Assembly: GCA_011682695.1 (NCBI GenBank)
Contig: JAACED010000018.1
Coordinates: 1-60,526, forward strand
Origin: Gammaproteobacteria bacterium
GTDB taxonomy: Bacteria; Actinomycetota; Acidimicrobiia; Spongiisociales; UBA4744
Direction: 5' to 3'
DNA length: 60,526 nt
Both the position numbers and the translations under genes were made by a program. The first letter of the stretch is position 1. The number at the start of each line of letters is the position of its first letter. This document shows, piece by piece, positions 9,433 through 17,547 of the stretch. The notes under the pieces are model-generated. The model saw only the letters and a program-made list of their open reading frames with translations. It was not told the DNA's origin and did no database searches.

Positions 9433-10244
9433 AGGATCTCCTCGAAGATGCCTCTGGTCCCCGCCAGTTCGGCTACGAACCTGCCGAGCATCCGGAACCG
9501 ATCGGCCTCCTCCGGTACACGATCGGCGACAGCCTGGAGTTGAGCGACGACCGTCCCCACGTCGCCTCGCTGAATCGGACCGGTCAACGATTCCTTCGGA
9601 CCGAGCCGGAATGCGTTGGCGACGACGGCCTCAACGAGCGGACGGGCCGCATCGAAAGGAACCCCTGCCGCCGCGAACAACTTGGCTGCAAGTGCCAGCA
9701 CGGCGACCGTGTCGGTCGCTGCGGTCGCGGCAGCAGCGTGATAGAGGGCCCGATCTTCATCGTCGAGCGTAAAGGGGTGCCCCCCGATCGACCGGGCAAG
9801 ATTCTCGAGATCCGATTGGAGCCCGGGGTCGTGTGCGGTGACGGCAAACCATGAACCAGGAAGGGCCGCAGCTCCGGCTTCGGGCGTCGGCAGCGTCTGG
9901 AGCGGGTGCAGCACTCCGATTGCCGGACCCGCACCGGCCAGCGAGGCGAGCGTCGATGCCGGTTTCAGACCACTGAGGTGGACCGCAGCATCGACGTTGG
10001 GCACACGCGGCGCCAATCGCTCGGCGACCTCTTGGATAGCGTCGTCATGTACCGCCACCACGAGCAGGTCCGCAACGGGCAGATCGTCGTCGAGACCGAG
10101 GGTGGAAGCGCCGAATCGTGCCGCTGCGTCCTTGACGGCTTCCGGCCGGCGTCCGAGCACGGCGACGACGCGATGCCCTGCCGCCGCTGCAGCCAGACAC
10201 AGCGCCGTGCCTGCACGCCCTGGTCCGGCAAGGATGATGTTCAA
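9429..10244 (-). CDS. Rossmann-like DUF2520 dehydrogenase
   Basis: A 271-residue NAD(P)-binding protein. Residues 1-30 form a Rossmann beta-alpha-beta with the glycine loop AGPGRAGTA. The middle segment (VLHPLQTLPTPEAG, ALYHAAAATAATDTVAVLA) and the helical C-terminus match the ketopantoate reductase/ProC-like DUF2520 architecture. It is the first gene of the panC-coaX-lysS operon and is coupled to panC. Known for the family: some DUF2520-type proteins have been proposed as alternative ketopantoate reductases. I infer that role from context; substrate is not proven. No classical panE is seen here. Confidence 0.85.
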   Translation of the reverse strand: MNIILAGPGRAGTALCLAAAAAGHRVVAVLGRRPEAVKDAAARFGASTLGLDDDLPVADLLVVAVHDDAIQEVAERLAPRVPNVDAAVHLSGLKPASTLASLAGAGPAIGVLHPLQTLPTPEAGAAALPGSWFAVTAHDPGLQSDLENLARSIGGHPFTLDDEDRALYHAAAATAATDTVAVLALAAKLFAAAGVPFDAARPLVEAVVANAFRLGPKESLTGPIQRGDVGTVVAQLQAVADRVPEEADRFRMLGRFVAELAGTRGIFEEIL

Positions 10245-10675
10245 GGGAACCTCCCGGTTCGAGTCCGCGGTACCCGACCGGATAACAGGCTACCCCCCGT
10301 TCTCGCGGTCTGCCGCAAGAACGGGTCGCGGGCCGCACGACCACACGCTCAGGACTAGCGTTGAAAACACCATGGGGTAGTTTCCAGTTGTCCGGCCAGA
10401 AGTCTCCTGAGTAACGCCGGTGCGTGGATCGGCGACTGTGCATGTCACTCATCTCGTACTCGGTACTTCGTATTTCGTATCGCAACCTCAGGTCGATTCG
10501 AGATCGCGGGGCGAGCGCGACGGCTCTGGCGTAACAAAGCGCAGTCGCTGACTGCATCGCAGGGCGCTACACGGTCGTCGAGATACGTGCCTTGCATTGC
10601 CCAACAGACTCCCGGGCGACGGGCCCCACCGTCATGCGCACGACCCACCCGACAATCGCACAAGGAAGTGGTCAT
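10245..10675. other. Intergenic region upstream of the coo operon
   Basis: About 430 nt between two divergent operons. It holds heptamer array 2 at 10454-10481. A following stretch (about 10500-10600) shows weak, hand-aligned resemblance to the region around 40260-40470. No convincing ORF, CooA or RcoM operator, or riboswitch was recognised. The promoter for the coo genes must lie here but I cannot place it. Confidence 0.5.
10454..10481. repeat. Heptamer array 2
   Basis: Four tandem 7-mers read on the plus strand as TCGTACT, CGGTACT, TCGTATT, TCGTATC (reverse orientation of array 1). The array lies upstream of the coo operon. Confidence 0.75.
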
Positions 10676-11287
10676 GTGAAAACAGTGTTCGTAAATCCAC
10701 AACGATGTATCGGCTGCCGGCAATGTGAGTTCGCCTGCGCGGTCGAGCATTCCAGGAGCAAGGATCCGTACCTCGCAATCTTCGAAAGCCCCCCACCCAA
10801 GCCCCGGATCCACGTGGAGCCCGGGCCATGGATGGGTAGCTCGTTCCCTAATCGTTGCCACCACTGTGACCCCGCACCGTGCCGGCAGGTGTGCCCGACC
10901 GGAGCCATCATCCATGACGACGAGTTCGGTGTCGTGCTCGTCGACATCGACAAGTGCATCGCCTGTGCGATGTGCGCCATGGTGTGCCCGTTCTCGGCGA
11001 TCACGTTCCATCTGCAAGCCAACGCGGCGGCGCCTCGTATCGCCTCCACGAAGTGCGACGGATGTTTCGATCGCATCCAGCGTGGCGAGGAACCGGCGTG
11101 CGTCGAAGTGTGCAAGGCGGATGCGCTCGTCTACGGAGAACTGAACGACCTCCTGAGAGAGGAACGTATCCAGAAGACAGCGGTCACGATCAACGCCGCC
11201 ACCGGCGTGGCCTCGGAGGAGCCTGATACGTTGGCCGGCTGGCGAGCCTGGGGCAAGGAAGTCGCACACGTGGCGGGAGGAGTCTGA
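10676..11287 (+). CDS. cooF: CooF-type 4Fe-4S ferredoxin subunit
   Basis: Electron-transfer protein that should accept CO-derived electrons from CooS. The 203 residues carry four cysteine clusters of the DmsB/HycB type: CIGCRQCEFAC near 11-21, CHHCDPAPCRQVC near 61-73, CIACAMCAMVC near 91-101, and CDGC with a later CVEVC near 125-145. This predicts four [4Fe-4S] clusters. GTG 10676 is chosen because AAGGA lies 9 nt upstream. No Tat or Sec signal is seen, so it is cytoplasmic. Its stop overlaps the cooS start by one base (TGATG). Confidence 0.92.
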   Translation: MKTVFVNPQRCIGCRQCEFACAVEHSRSKDPYLAIFESPPPKPRIHVEPGPWMGSSFPNRCHHCDPAPCRQVCPTGAIIHDDEFGVVLVDIDKCIACAMCAMVCPFSAITFHLQANAAAPRIASTKCDGCFDRIQRGEEPACVEVCKADALVYGELNDLLREERIQKTAVTINAATGVASEEPDTLAGWRAWGKEVAHVAGGV

Positions 11288-13212
11288 TGACGAGTCGAAT
11301 TGAGAAACAGAGCATCATGGCAGATGCCCAGGTGATGCTGCGCCGGGCCCATGTCGAAGGTATCGACACCGTGTGGGAACGCCTCGCCGCCCAGCAGCCT
11401 CAGTGCGGATACTGTCTGATGGGCGTGAGCTGCCGCAACTGTTCGATGGGTCCGTGTCGCGTCGATCCCTTTGGCGAAGGTCCCCAGAAGGGCGTCTGTG
11501 GTGCCGATGCCGACACCATCGTCGCCCGAAACCTGGGCCGATCGATCGCTGCCGGCGCGTCCGCACATTCGGACCACGGCCGTGACATCCTCGAAGTCTT
11601 CCTCGAGACCGCCCAAGGAGGTACCAGCGGGTACGAGATCAAGGACGAAACGAAGCTGAAGCATCTGGCCGCGGACTACGGCATCGCCTCCAGCGGACGG
11701 CCGGCCGCCGATGTTGCCGTCGAACTGGCCGAGGCCATCTTCGAGGACTACGGAAGCCGTCAGGAGCGCATCGGATTCCTGGACCGCGTTCCCGAGGCGC
11801 GCAGGGCCAAGTGGTCAGCACTCGGCATCACCCCTCGCGGCATCGACCGCGAAAACGTCGAGATGCTGCACCGTACCCACATGGGTGTCGACAACGACTA
11901 CGTCAACATCCTGCTGCACGGCCTGCGCACGAGCCTCGCCGACGGCTGGGGAGGGTCGATGGTCGCCACCGAGCTGTCGGACGTGATGTTCGGCACACCG
12001 GAACCGGTCATGTCCCAGGTCAACCTCGCGACGCTCAAAGAGGAGTATGTGAACATCGCGCTGCACGGTCACAACCCGCTGCTGTCCGATGTGATCGTCC
12101 AGGCGGCGACGGATCCCGAGCTGGTCGCCAGAGCGAAGGAGCTGGGCGCCGAAGGCATCAACCTCGTCGGGCTGTGCTGCACCGGCAACGAACTCCTGAT
12201 GCGCAAAGGGGTGCCGATGGCCGGCAACCACCTGATGCAGGAGCTGGTGATCATGACCGGGGCACTCGAGGCGATGGTCGTCGACTACCAGTGCATCATG
12301 CCGTCGGTGACCGACGTGGCCAAGTGCTTCCACACGCAGATCATCTCGACGGCCGACAAGGCGAAGTTCCCGGGTGCGACCCACATCTCGTTCGACCCTC
12401 ACCGGGGTCTCGAGATCGGCAAGCAGATCGTGAGCACGGCGGTCGAAGCATTCGGCAACCGTATCCCGGATCGGATCCTGATCCCCGGGCGACCGGTACC
12501 GATGATGGCCGGCTTCTCCGTCGAAGCGATCCTCGGCGCGCTGGGGGGTACCCCCGAACCGCTGGTGGATGCCATCAAGAGTGGACAGATTCGCGGTGCG
12601 GTCGGGGTCATCGGATGCAACAACCCGAAGATCCCCCAGGACAAGGGCCATATGACCCTGACGCTGCGGCTCATCGAGAACGACATCCTGGTCGCCGTCA
12701 CCGGTTGTGCCGCCATTGCCAACGGCAAGGCAGGCCACCTGCTTCCCGAAGCTGCGGTTCTCGCAGGCGCGGGACTCGGGGGCATCGCCAAGGCTCTCGG
12801 CATCCCGCCGGTTCTACACATGGGGTCGTGTGTGGACAACAGCCGCATCCTCGTGCTGGCAGCAGCCCTCGCGAACCATCTGGGTGTCGACATCTCGGAT
12901 CTTCCGATGGCCGGCGCGGCACCTGAATGGTATTCGGAGAAGGCCGTCGCCATCGGTGCGTACGTCGTGGCCAGCGGCATCTACACGGTGCTGGGTGTGC
13001 AACCACCGATCTTTGGAAGCAAGAACGTCGTCAACCTCCTGACCGACGGGCTCGAGGGCGTCGTTGGAGCCACGTTCGCAGTCGAACCGGACCCGGAACG
13101 AGCAGCAGTGTTGATCCGGCGCCACATAGAAGCCAAGCGAAAGGCTCTCGGCTTGCCGTTCATCGAACCGGACAGCATCGCGATGCCGGAGGAGGTCGGA
13201 GCAGGGGTATGA
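11287..13212 (+). CDS. cooS: Anaerobic-type Ni-Fe carbon monoxide dehydrogenase
   Basis: Oxidises CO to CO2 (or the reverse) at a Ni-Fe-S C-cluster. All C-cluster ligands appear present in the 641 residues: the HGHNP histidine near 262, C298 in GLCCTGNE, C336 in DYQCIMPS, C444 in VIGCNNPK, C474 in VTGCAAIANG and C515 in MGSCVDNSR. The catalytic lysine is K552 in SEKAVAIG. The B-cluster is C49-x2-C52-x4-C57-x13-C71. The D-cluster cysteines are C40 and C43 (QCGYC), a CX2C pair, and position 48 is Ser instead of the second cysteine of the usual CX7C. No acetyl-CoA synthase or energy-converting hydrogenase genes are nearby. Confidence 0.97.
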   Translation: MTSRIEKQSIMADAQVMLRRAHVEGIDTVWERLAAQQPQCGYCLMGVSCRNCSMGPCRVDPFGEGPQKGVCGADADTIVARNLGRSIAAGASAHSDHGRDILEVFLETAQGGTSGYEIKDETKLKHLAADYGIASSGRPAADVAVELAEAIFEDYGSRQERIGFLDRVPEARRAKWSALGITPRGIDRENVEMLHRTHMGVDNDYVNILLHGLRTSLADGWGGSMVATELSDVMFGTPEPVMSQVNLATLKEEYVNIALHGHNPLLSDVIVQAATDPELVARAKELGAEGINLVGLCCTGNELLMRKGVPMAGNHLMQELVIMTGALEAMVVDYQCIMPSVTDVAKCFHTQIISTADKAKFPGATHISFDPHRGLEIGKQIVSTAVEAFGNRIPDRILIPGRPVPMMAGFSVEAILGALGGTPEPLVDAIKSGQIRGAVGVIGCNNPKIPQDKGHMTLTLRLIENDILVAVTGCAAIANGKAGHLLPEAAVLAGAGLGGIAKALGIPPVLHMGSCVDNSRILVLAAALANHLGVDISDLPMAGAAPEWYSEKAVAIGAYVVASGIYTVLGVQPPIFGSKNVVNLLTDGLEGVVGATFAVEPDPERAAVLIRRHIEAKRKALGLPFIEPDSIAMPEEVGAGV

Positions 13213-14075
13213 GCGATCACGGCCATGAACATGGGATCCGGCACACCGCCGGCCCCCTCGATGGCTTCCGCGTGGTCGTCACCGGCAAGGGGGGCGTGGG
13301 CAAGACCAGTCTCACCGCCCTCCTCGCCGGGCTCCTCGGCCGCCGCGACTATGCCGTCTTGACGGTGGATTCCGACCCACAGATGAACCTTCCGTACGCC
13401 CTCGGACTTCCGTTCGACCAGGCTCGGGAAATCGTTCCCCTCAGCCGGAACGCGGACTATGTCGAGGAGAAGACAGGAGCCAGACCCGGAGAAGGGTGGG
13501 GGCTGCTGTTCCGGCTGAACCCCGACGTGCGCGACGTGGTCGATCGATTCGCCGTACCGGCGAACGACCGCATTCGCGTGCTCGCCATGGGGACCGTGAC
13601 CGTGCCGGCAGCAGGCTGCCTGTGCCCGGAGAACGCGCTGCTCGACGCCATCGTCGGGGATCTCTCCCTTCGCGACGATGAAGTGATCCTGATGGATACG
13701 CAAGCCGGAGTCGAGCACTTCGGTCGGGCGATCGCCAAGGGGTTCCACCAGGCCGTGGTGTTGTCGGATCCGACGTTCAACGGCATCCAGGTGGCGGTCA
13801 ACACCGCACGGCTGGCGCGAGGACTTGACATTCCCGCCGTGCATCTCGTGATCAACCGGGTTCGAAAGGCAGAAGACGTCGAACGTACCCTCGGTCGTAT
13901 CGAGGCCGAAGGCGGATTCTCGTTCACCTCGCTGCATGCGCTCCCATTCGACGAGCGCGTGCTCGAAACGGAGCCGGACTTGAGCTCCCTGTTCGACGGC
14001 TCCCATACGCCATTCACCGACGGCGTCACCCAACTGTGTGACATCCTCATCAAGACCGAGCAGGAGCTGAGCTGA
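13209..14075 (+). CDS. cooC: CooC nickel-insertion ATPase with His-rich N-terminus
   Basis: MinD/ParA-type ATPase that helps load nickel into the CODH C-cluster. The 288 residues contain the deviant P-loop TGKGGVGKT at about 25-33, a switch aspartate in TVDSDPQ, and the CxC metal-binding pair C137/C139 (GCLCPEN), as in characterised CooC. The extreme N-terminus, MSDHGHEHGIRH, has histidines at 4, 6, 8 and 12 before the ATPase begins. This may be a small nickel-holding tail, an inference by analogy with CooJ/HypB-type His-rich tails. The start overlaps the cooS stop (ATGA). Confidence 0.93.
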   Translation: MSDHGHEHGIRHTAGPLDGFRVVVTGKGGVGKTSLTALLAGLLGRRDYAVLTVDSDPQMNLPYALGLPFDQAREIVPLSRNADYVEEKTGARPGEGWGLLFRLNPDVRDVVDRFAVPANDRIRVLAMGTVTVPAAGCLCPENALLDAIVGDLSLRDDEVILMDTQAGVEHFGRAIAKGFHQAVVLSDPTFNGIQVAVNTARLARGLDIPAVHLVINRVRKAEDVERTLGRIEAEGGFSFTSLHALPFDERVLETEPDLSSLFDGSHTPFTDGVTQLCDILIKTEQELS

Positions 14076-15304
14076 TGAAAGTCGTGATCATTGGGGCCGG
14101 TCCCGCCGGCGTTACCGTGGCAGAGACGCTCCGAGGACACGGCGTCGATACGGACATCGTGATGATCTCTGCGGAACCGTACCCGCCGTACGCACCTCCG
14201 GCGATGGCGGACTTCTTCGTGACCGGAAGGGAGCAGTCGTTCTACTGGAAAGGTCGTGACGTCTGCGACCGTCTCGGCATCGTCTACCGATCCGGCACCC
14301 AGGTCCTGGAGATCGACCCGTCCTCCAAGCAGGTAACACTCGATGGGGCCGGTCACGTTTCGTATGACCATCTGGTCATCGCCTCCGGGAGCAGTTTGTA
14401 CGTGCCAATCGACGGACGGGATCTCTCGGGCATCTTCAACTTCAAATCGTTGACTGCAGCATCCAAACTCGTCGACGAGGTCCGCCAAGGCCGTGTGGAA
14501 CAGGCTCTCGTCGTCGGTGCCGGCTTCATCGGCGTGGAGGTCGCCCTCCTGCTGACCGAACTCGGTGTGCACGTCACCATGGTCGAAATGATGGATCGAC
14601 TGATGCCAAGGATGCTCGACCCGGAGACCGCATCAATCGTGCTGGCCGAACTGCAACGTCGGGGAATCGTCGTTCGCCTGGAAGCCAAGGCCTCCGGCTT
14701 CGAAGGCACCACGAGCGTGAAGAACCTCGTGCTCGAGTCCACTGAGCCGCTGACGGCCGACGCCTACGTCGCCGCCACCGGCGCAAAGCCGAACGTCGAC
14801 TACCTCGCCGGTTCAGGCCTCGATGTCGGCTGGGGTATACGCGTCGACGATCACCTTCGAACCAACATCCCCGATATCAGCGCAGTCGGTGATGTCGCCG
14901 AGACGTTCGATCGCTTCACCGACGAACGATATGTTCATGCCATCTTCCCGAACGCGGTCGCTCAGGCGAGAGCGGTAGCCGACCGTCTCGCCGGCTACGC
15001 CGGCGCCTATGCGGGCTCCGAGAGGATGAACAGCCTGAAACATCTCGGCGTGCCGGTGATAGCGGTCGGTACGAGTAGCGGGTCTGAGGAGTTGCGATGG
15101 CGCATGGGTGACCAGATGCGCAAGGTGTTTCTGGAGGACGGTCGTATCGTCGGCTTCCAACTCGCCGGTGCCACGGGAGGCGCCGGGGTGCTGCGGTCCC
15201 TCATGCTGAAGCAGACGGATGTCACGCCGCTCCGGGATCGGCTCGTCGCTCCAGATTTCGGTGTCTCCGACGTCGCGTTCCCGGCGCTCTCCGTGCTCGT
15301 CTGA
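14075..15304 (+). CDS. CODH-associated FAD/NAD(P) oxidoreductase
   Basis: A 409-residue pyridine-nucleotide-disulphide-type flavoprotein. The N-terminal FAD-binding GAGPAG (about 7-12) and the second NAD(P)-binding GAGFIG (about 151-156) frame a two-dinucleotide-fold enzyme. The GD motif in ISAVGDVAE binds the FAD ribityl chain. No redox-active CxxC is present, so it resembles NADH oxidase/ferredoxin-NAD reductases rather than thioredoxin reductases. Its start shares a base with the cooC stop. Such FNOR genes are known partners of some CODH operons. I infer that it passes electrons from CooF to NAD(P)+. Confidence 0.88.
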   Translation: MKVVIIGAGPAGVTVAETLRGHGVDTDIVMISAEPYPPYAPPAMADFFVTGREQSFYWKGRDVCDRLGIVYRSGTQVLEIDPSSKQVTLDGAGHVSYDHLVIASGSSLYVPIDGRDLSGIFNFKSLTAASKLVDEVRQGRVEQALVVGAGFIGVEVALLLTELGVHVTMVEMMDRLMPRMLDPETASIVLAELQRRGIVVRLEAKASGFEGTTSVKNLVLESTEPLTADAYVAATGAKPNVDYLAGSGLDVGWGIRVDDHLRTNIPDISAVGDVAETFDRFTDERYVHAIFPNAVAQARAVADRLAGYAGAYAGSERMNSLKHLGVPVIAVGTSSGSEELRWRMGDQMRKVFLEDGRIVGFQLAGATGGAGVLRSLMLKQTDVTPLRDRLVAPDFGVSDVAFPALSVLV

Positions 15305-15306
15305 CC

Positions 15307-15341
15307 TGATACGCGCTACCGGATACCTGATACCGGGTATT
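15307..15341. repeat. Heptamer array 3
   Basis: Five 7-mers in register: TGATACG, CGCTACC, GGATACC, TGATACC, GGGTATT. The array begins just after the oxidoreductase stop and fills most of the gap to the convergent DedA-PAP2 gene. With array 2 it brackets the coo operon. Confidence 0.7.
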
Positions 15342-15351
15342 TCGACAAGCG

Positions 15352-16692
15352 CTACTTCCGGGAGCGCTTCACAGCCCTGGCGAGTGCCACCCGGGTACGC
15401 GGGTCGGAGAGGCTGAGCGCCATCACCGTCCATCCCACTCCAACGGCAGCACCGGCGAGCACGTCCGACGGGTACTCGAGGAGCAGCACCAGGCGAGAGA
15501 AGCCCACGACGGCTGCGATCAGCGTCGCGGCGCCGAAGCGGAACGTGGTGGTGCGCCACCCCTCCGGCCGCCACGGCCAGGCGAGGATCGCGAGGAGCGT
15601 GACGAGTGCGGCGATGTACTCGGACGGGAACCCGTAGTCCCCACGTGAGCCCAGCGCGGTGAGCGATGGTGCAGACCGGTCGACCGCGAGTTGTGTCACC
15701 TCGACGATCAGCCACTGCCCGGCGACGGCCACGAGAACCCCGATCGCGCGGGCCGCGTGGCGTCGCCACATCATGATCGCGGCGACACCGGCGCCGACCG
15801 CCATCGTGGCCCACTGGGGAATGGTCGTGCTGAGCCACCGTGCCGCCTGCACGACGGCCGGTATCTGGTGAGTAGCCACGTACTCGAGTGCCCGTTTGTC
15901 GAAAAAGAAGAACTCCTCCTGCCCGAGCAGGTCCTGGAGAAGCCCACCGAACAGCCACAGGCCACCGACGATCACCACCGCGACCGGCCACAGATACAAG
16001 AGAGGAACCATCCGTCTCGAGGGGCCCTCCAACCGTTCCACGAGGACTCGAACACCACGCGTCCGCAATAACGGGTCGAGCCATCCCAGCACCTTCTCAC
16101 GATGCCCCGCAACCCAACGGCTCGCCCACACGATGACACCGAGCACGACAAGTGCACCCGCGAGCATCAAGCCGCCACGTAGCAGCCAGTGTTCCACCTT
16201 CTGCCAGTTGTCGCCGGCGAGATACCCCATGAGCGTGAGGGCGCTCCCCCAGAGCACGCCGCCGATCACGTTGCCGACGACGAATCGCCCGTATGGCATC
16301 TTCGCCATGCCGGCAGCGAACGGGACGACTGCGCGCAGGAACGATGTGAACCGTGCGACGACCAGCGCCGACCAGCCCCGTCGGGCCAGACTTTCCTCGG
16401 CTGCGTCGAGCCGCCCGGAGAACCTGGCGAGGCGTGGCCTGCGAAGTAACGCCGGTCCAAAGTGGCCGCCCATCCAGAACCCGATCGAGTCACCGATCAC
16501 CGCACCGAGGACTGCCGCTCCCAGCATCGCCCACAAGGGCACGACCCCGGCTCCGGCGAGCACCCCACCGAGAATCACCGTCACTTCTCCGGGCAGGAAC
16601 AGTCCGAGAAACGCGGCGCTCTCCCCTGCGGCGAGAGCGAAGACGAGCAGCGGGGACCACACCCCAAACGTGGTGAGCAATCGATCGATCAT
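15352..16692 (-). CDS. DedA family / PAP2-like fusion membrane protein
   Basis: A 446-residue polytopic protein. Residues about 1-195 are a DedA (VTT) domain with the acidic GLFLPGE segment and the conserved ARFTSFLRAVVPFAAG motif. DedA proteins recycle undecaprenyl phosphate or maintain membrane energetics. After a linker near 210-235, the C-terminal half has the transmembrane pattern of PAP2 phosphatases. The PAP2 signatures are degraded: PSGH reads PSEY, and the SRxxxxxH histidine is Glu (SRLVLLLEYPSDV). Phosphatase activity is therefore doubtful. ATG 16692, preceded by GGAGG (close spacing), is preferred over an upstream start. Confidence 0.85.
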   Translation of the reverse strand: MIDRLLTTFGVWSPLLVFALAAGESAAFLGLFLPGEVTVILGGVLAGAGVVPLWAMLGAAVLGAVIGDSIGFWMGGHFGPALLRRPRLARFSGRLDAAEESLARRGWSALVVARFTSFLRAVVPFAAGMAKMPYGRFVVGNVIGGVLWGSALTLMGYLAGDNWQKVEHWLLRGGLMLAGALVVLGVIVWASRWVAGHREKVLGWLDPLLRTRGVRVLVERLEGPSRRMVPLLYLWPVAVVIVGGLWLFGGLLQDLLGQEEFFFFDKRALEYVATHQIPAVVQAARWLSTTIPQWATMAVGAGVAAIMMWRRHAARAIGVLVAVAGQWLIVEVTQLAVDRSAPSLTALGSRGDYGFPSEYIAALVTLLAILAWPWRPEGWRTTTFRFGAATLIAAVVGFSRLVLLLEYPSDVLAGAAVGVGWTVMALSLSDPRTRVALARAVKRSRK

Positions 16693-16830
16693 CTTCCTCC
16701 GCCGGTCATAGCGGCGCAGCGTAGCGGCCGGTCTGCAACCTAACATCCACACGGCGAGTCTCATCCTGAGATCGGCCGCACACACGCCCGGAAACCGAAT
16801 AGGGTGAGTTCACCGTACGAGGGAAGCGCC

Positions 16831-17544
16831 ATGGACAACAGAATCGTCGATTGGAAGGGCCGACTGGGGCCCATACGTCTACGAATCTCCGACACCACGT
16901 TCCAGCCGTCCACGATCTCCAGGCTCCTCGCCGAGGCGTTGCACATCGAGCCTGGCGACATCGTCATCGACATCGGTTGCGGTTCGGGAATCCTTGCGAT
17001 CATCGCCGCGAAGCTCGGAGCATCCAGGGTGTACGCGGTCGACAAGAGCCCCGACGTCGTGGAGGTCGGCTCGGCGAACGCCGTCGAGCAAGGTGTCGCC
17101 GACAGGATCACCTTCTACCAGGGTGACCTGTTCGCACCGATTCCCGACCACGTAGAAGCCGACGTGATCATCGGCGACGTCTCGGGCATCCCGGACCAGC
17201 TCGCCGACGACAGCGGTTGGTTCCCGACCAAGGGCGGCGGTGGTCCACGTGGCAGCGAGCTGCCGATCCGCATGCTGGAGGAGGCCAAACGCAGGCTCCG
17301 GCCGATGGGAAGGCTCTTCCTGCCAACGGGCACCCTCCAGGACGAAACCGCGATCATCCAGCGGGCTCGCGCCCTCTATGGGAGAGTCAAGGCGCTCACC
17401 AACCGGCCGATCCCCCTGCCGAGCCACCTGGCGGCAAGCGCCACCCTCAAAGACCTGATCGACCGCAAGATCGTCACCGTCACCCGGCGAGGCTCCCGTC
17501 TGTTGTGGAACGCCCAGGTCTGGGAGCTGTCGCCGGAATCCTGA
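16831..17544 (+). CDS. Class I SAM-dependent methyltransferase
   Basis: A 237-residue methyltransferase with motif I DIGCGSGILAI near residues 45-55, the acidic residue ending beta-2 (VYAVDKS), and a motif IV-like IIGDVSGIP. The small-domain pattern resembles PrmA/RsmC-like enzymes acting on proteins or small molecules; the substrate is unknown. ATG 16831, after GAGGGAAG, is more likely than GTG 16804. It converges on folK with only 3 nt between stop codons. It lies in the block that separates the pantothenate and folate genes. Confidence 0.85.
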   Translation: MDNRIVDWKGRLGPIRLRISDTTFQPSTISRLLAEALHIEPGDIVIDIGCGSGILAIIAAKLGASRVYAVDKSPDVVEVGSANAVEQGVADRITFYQGDLFAPIPDHVEADVIIGDVSGIPDQLADDSGWFPTKGGGGPRGSELPIRMLEEAKRRLRPMGRLFLPTGTLQDETAIIQRARALYGRVKALTNRPIPLPSHLAASATLKDLIDRKIVTVTRRGSRLLWNAQVWELSPES

Positions 17545-17547
17545 TCG

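Noticed and set aside
10245-10675. CooA or RcoM binding site upstream of coo
   Set aside because: No matching palindrome could be identified by eye, and no CO-sensing regulator gene is in the window.
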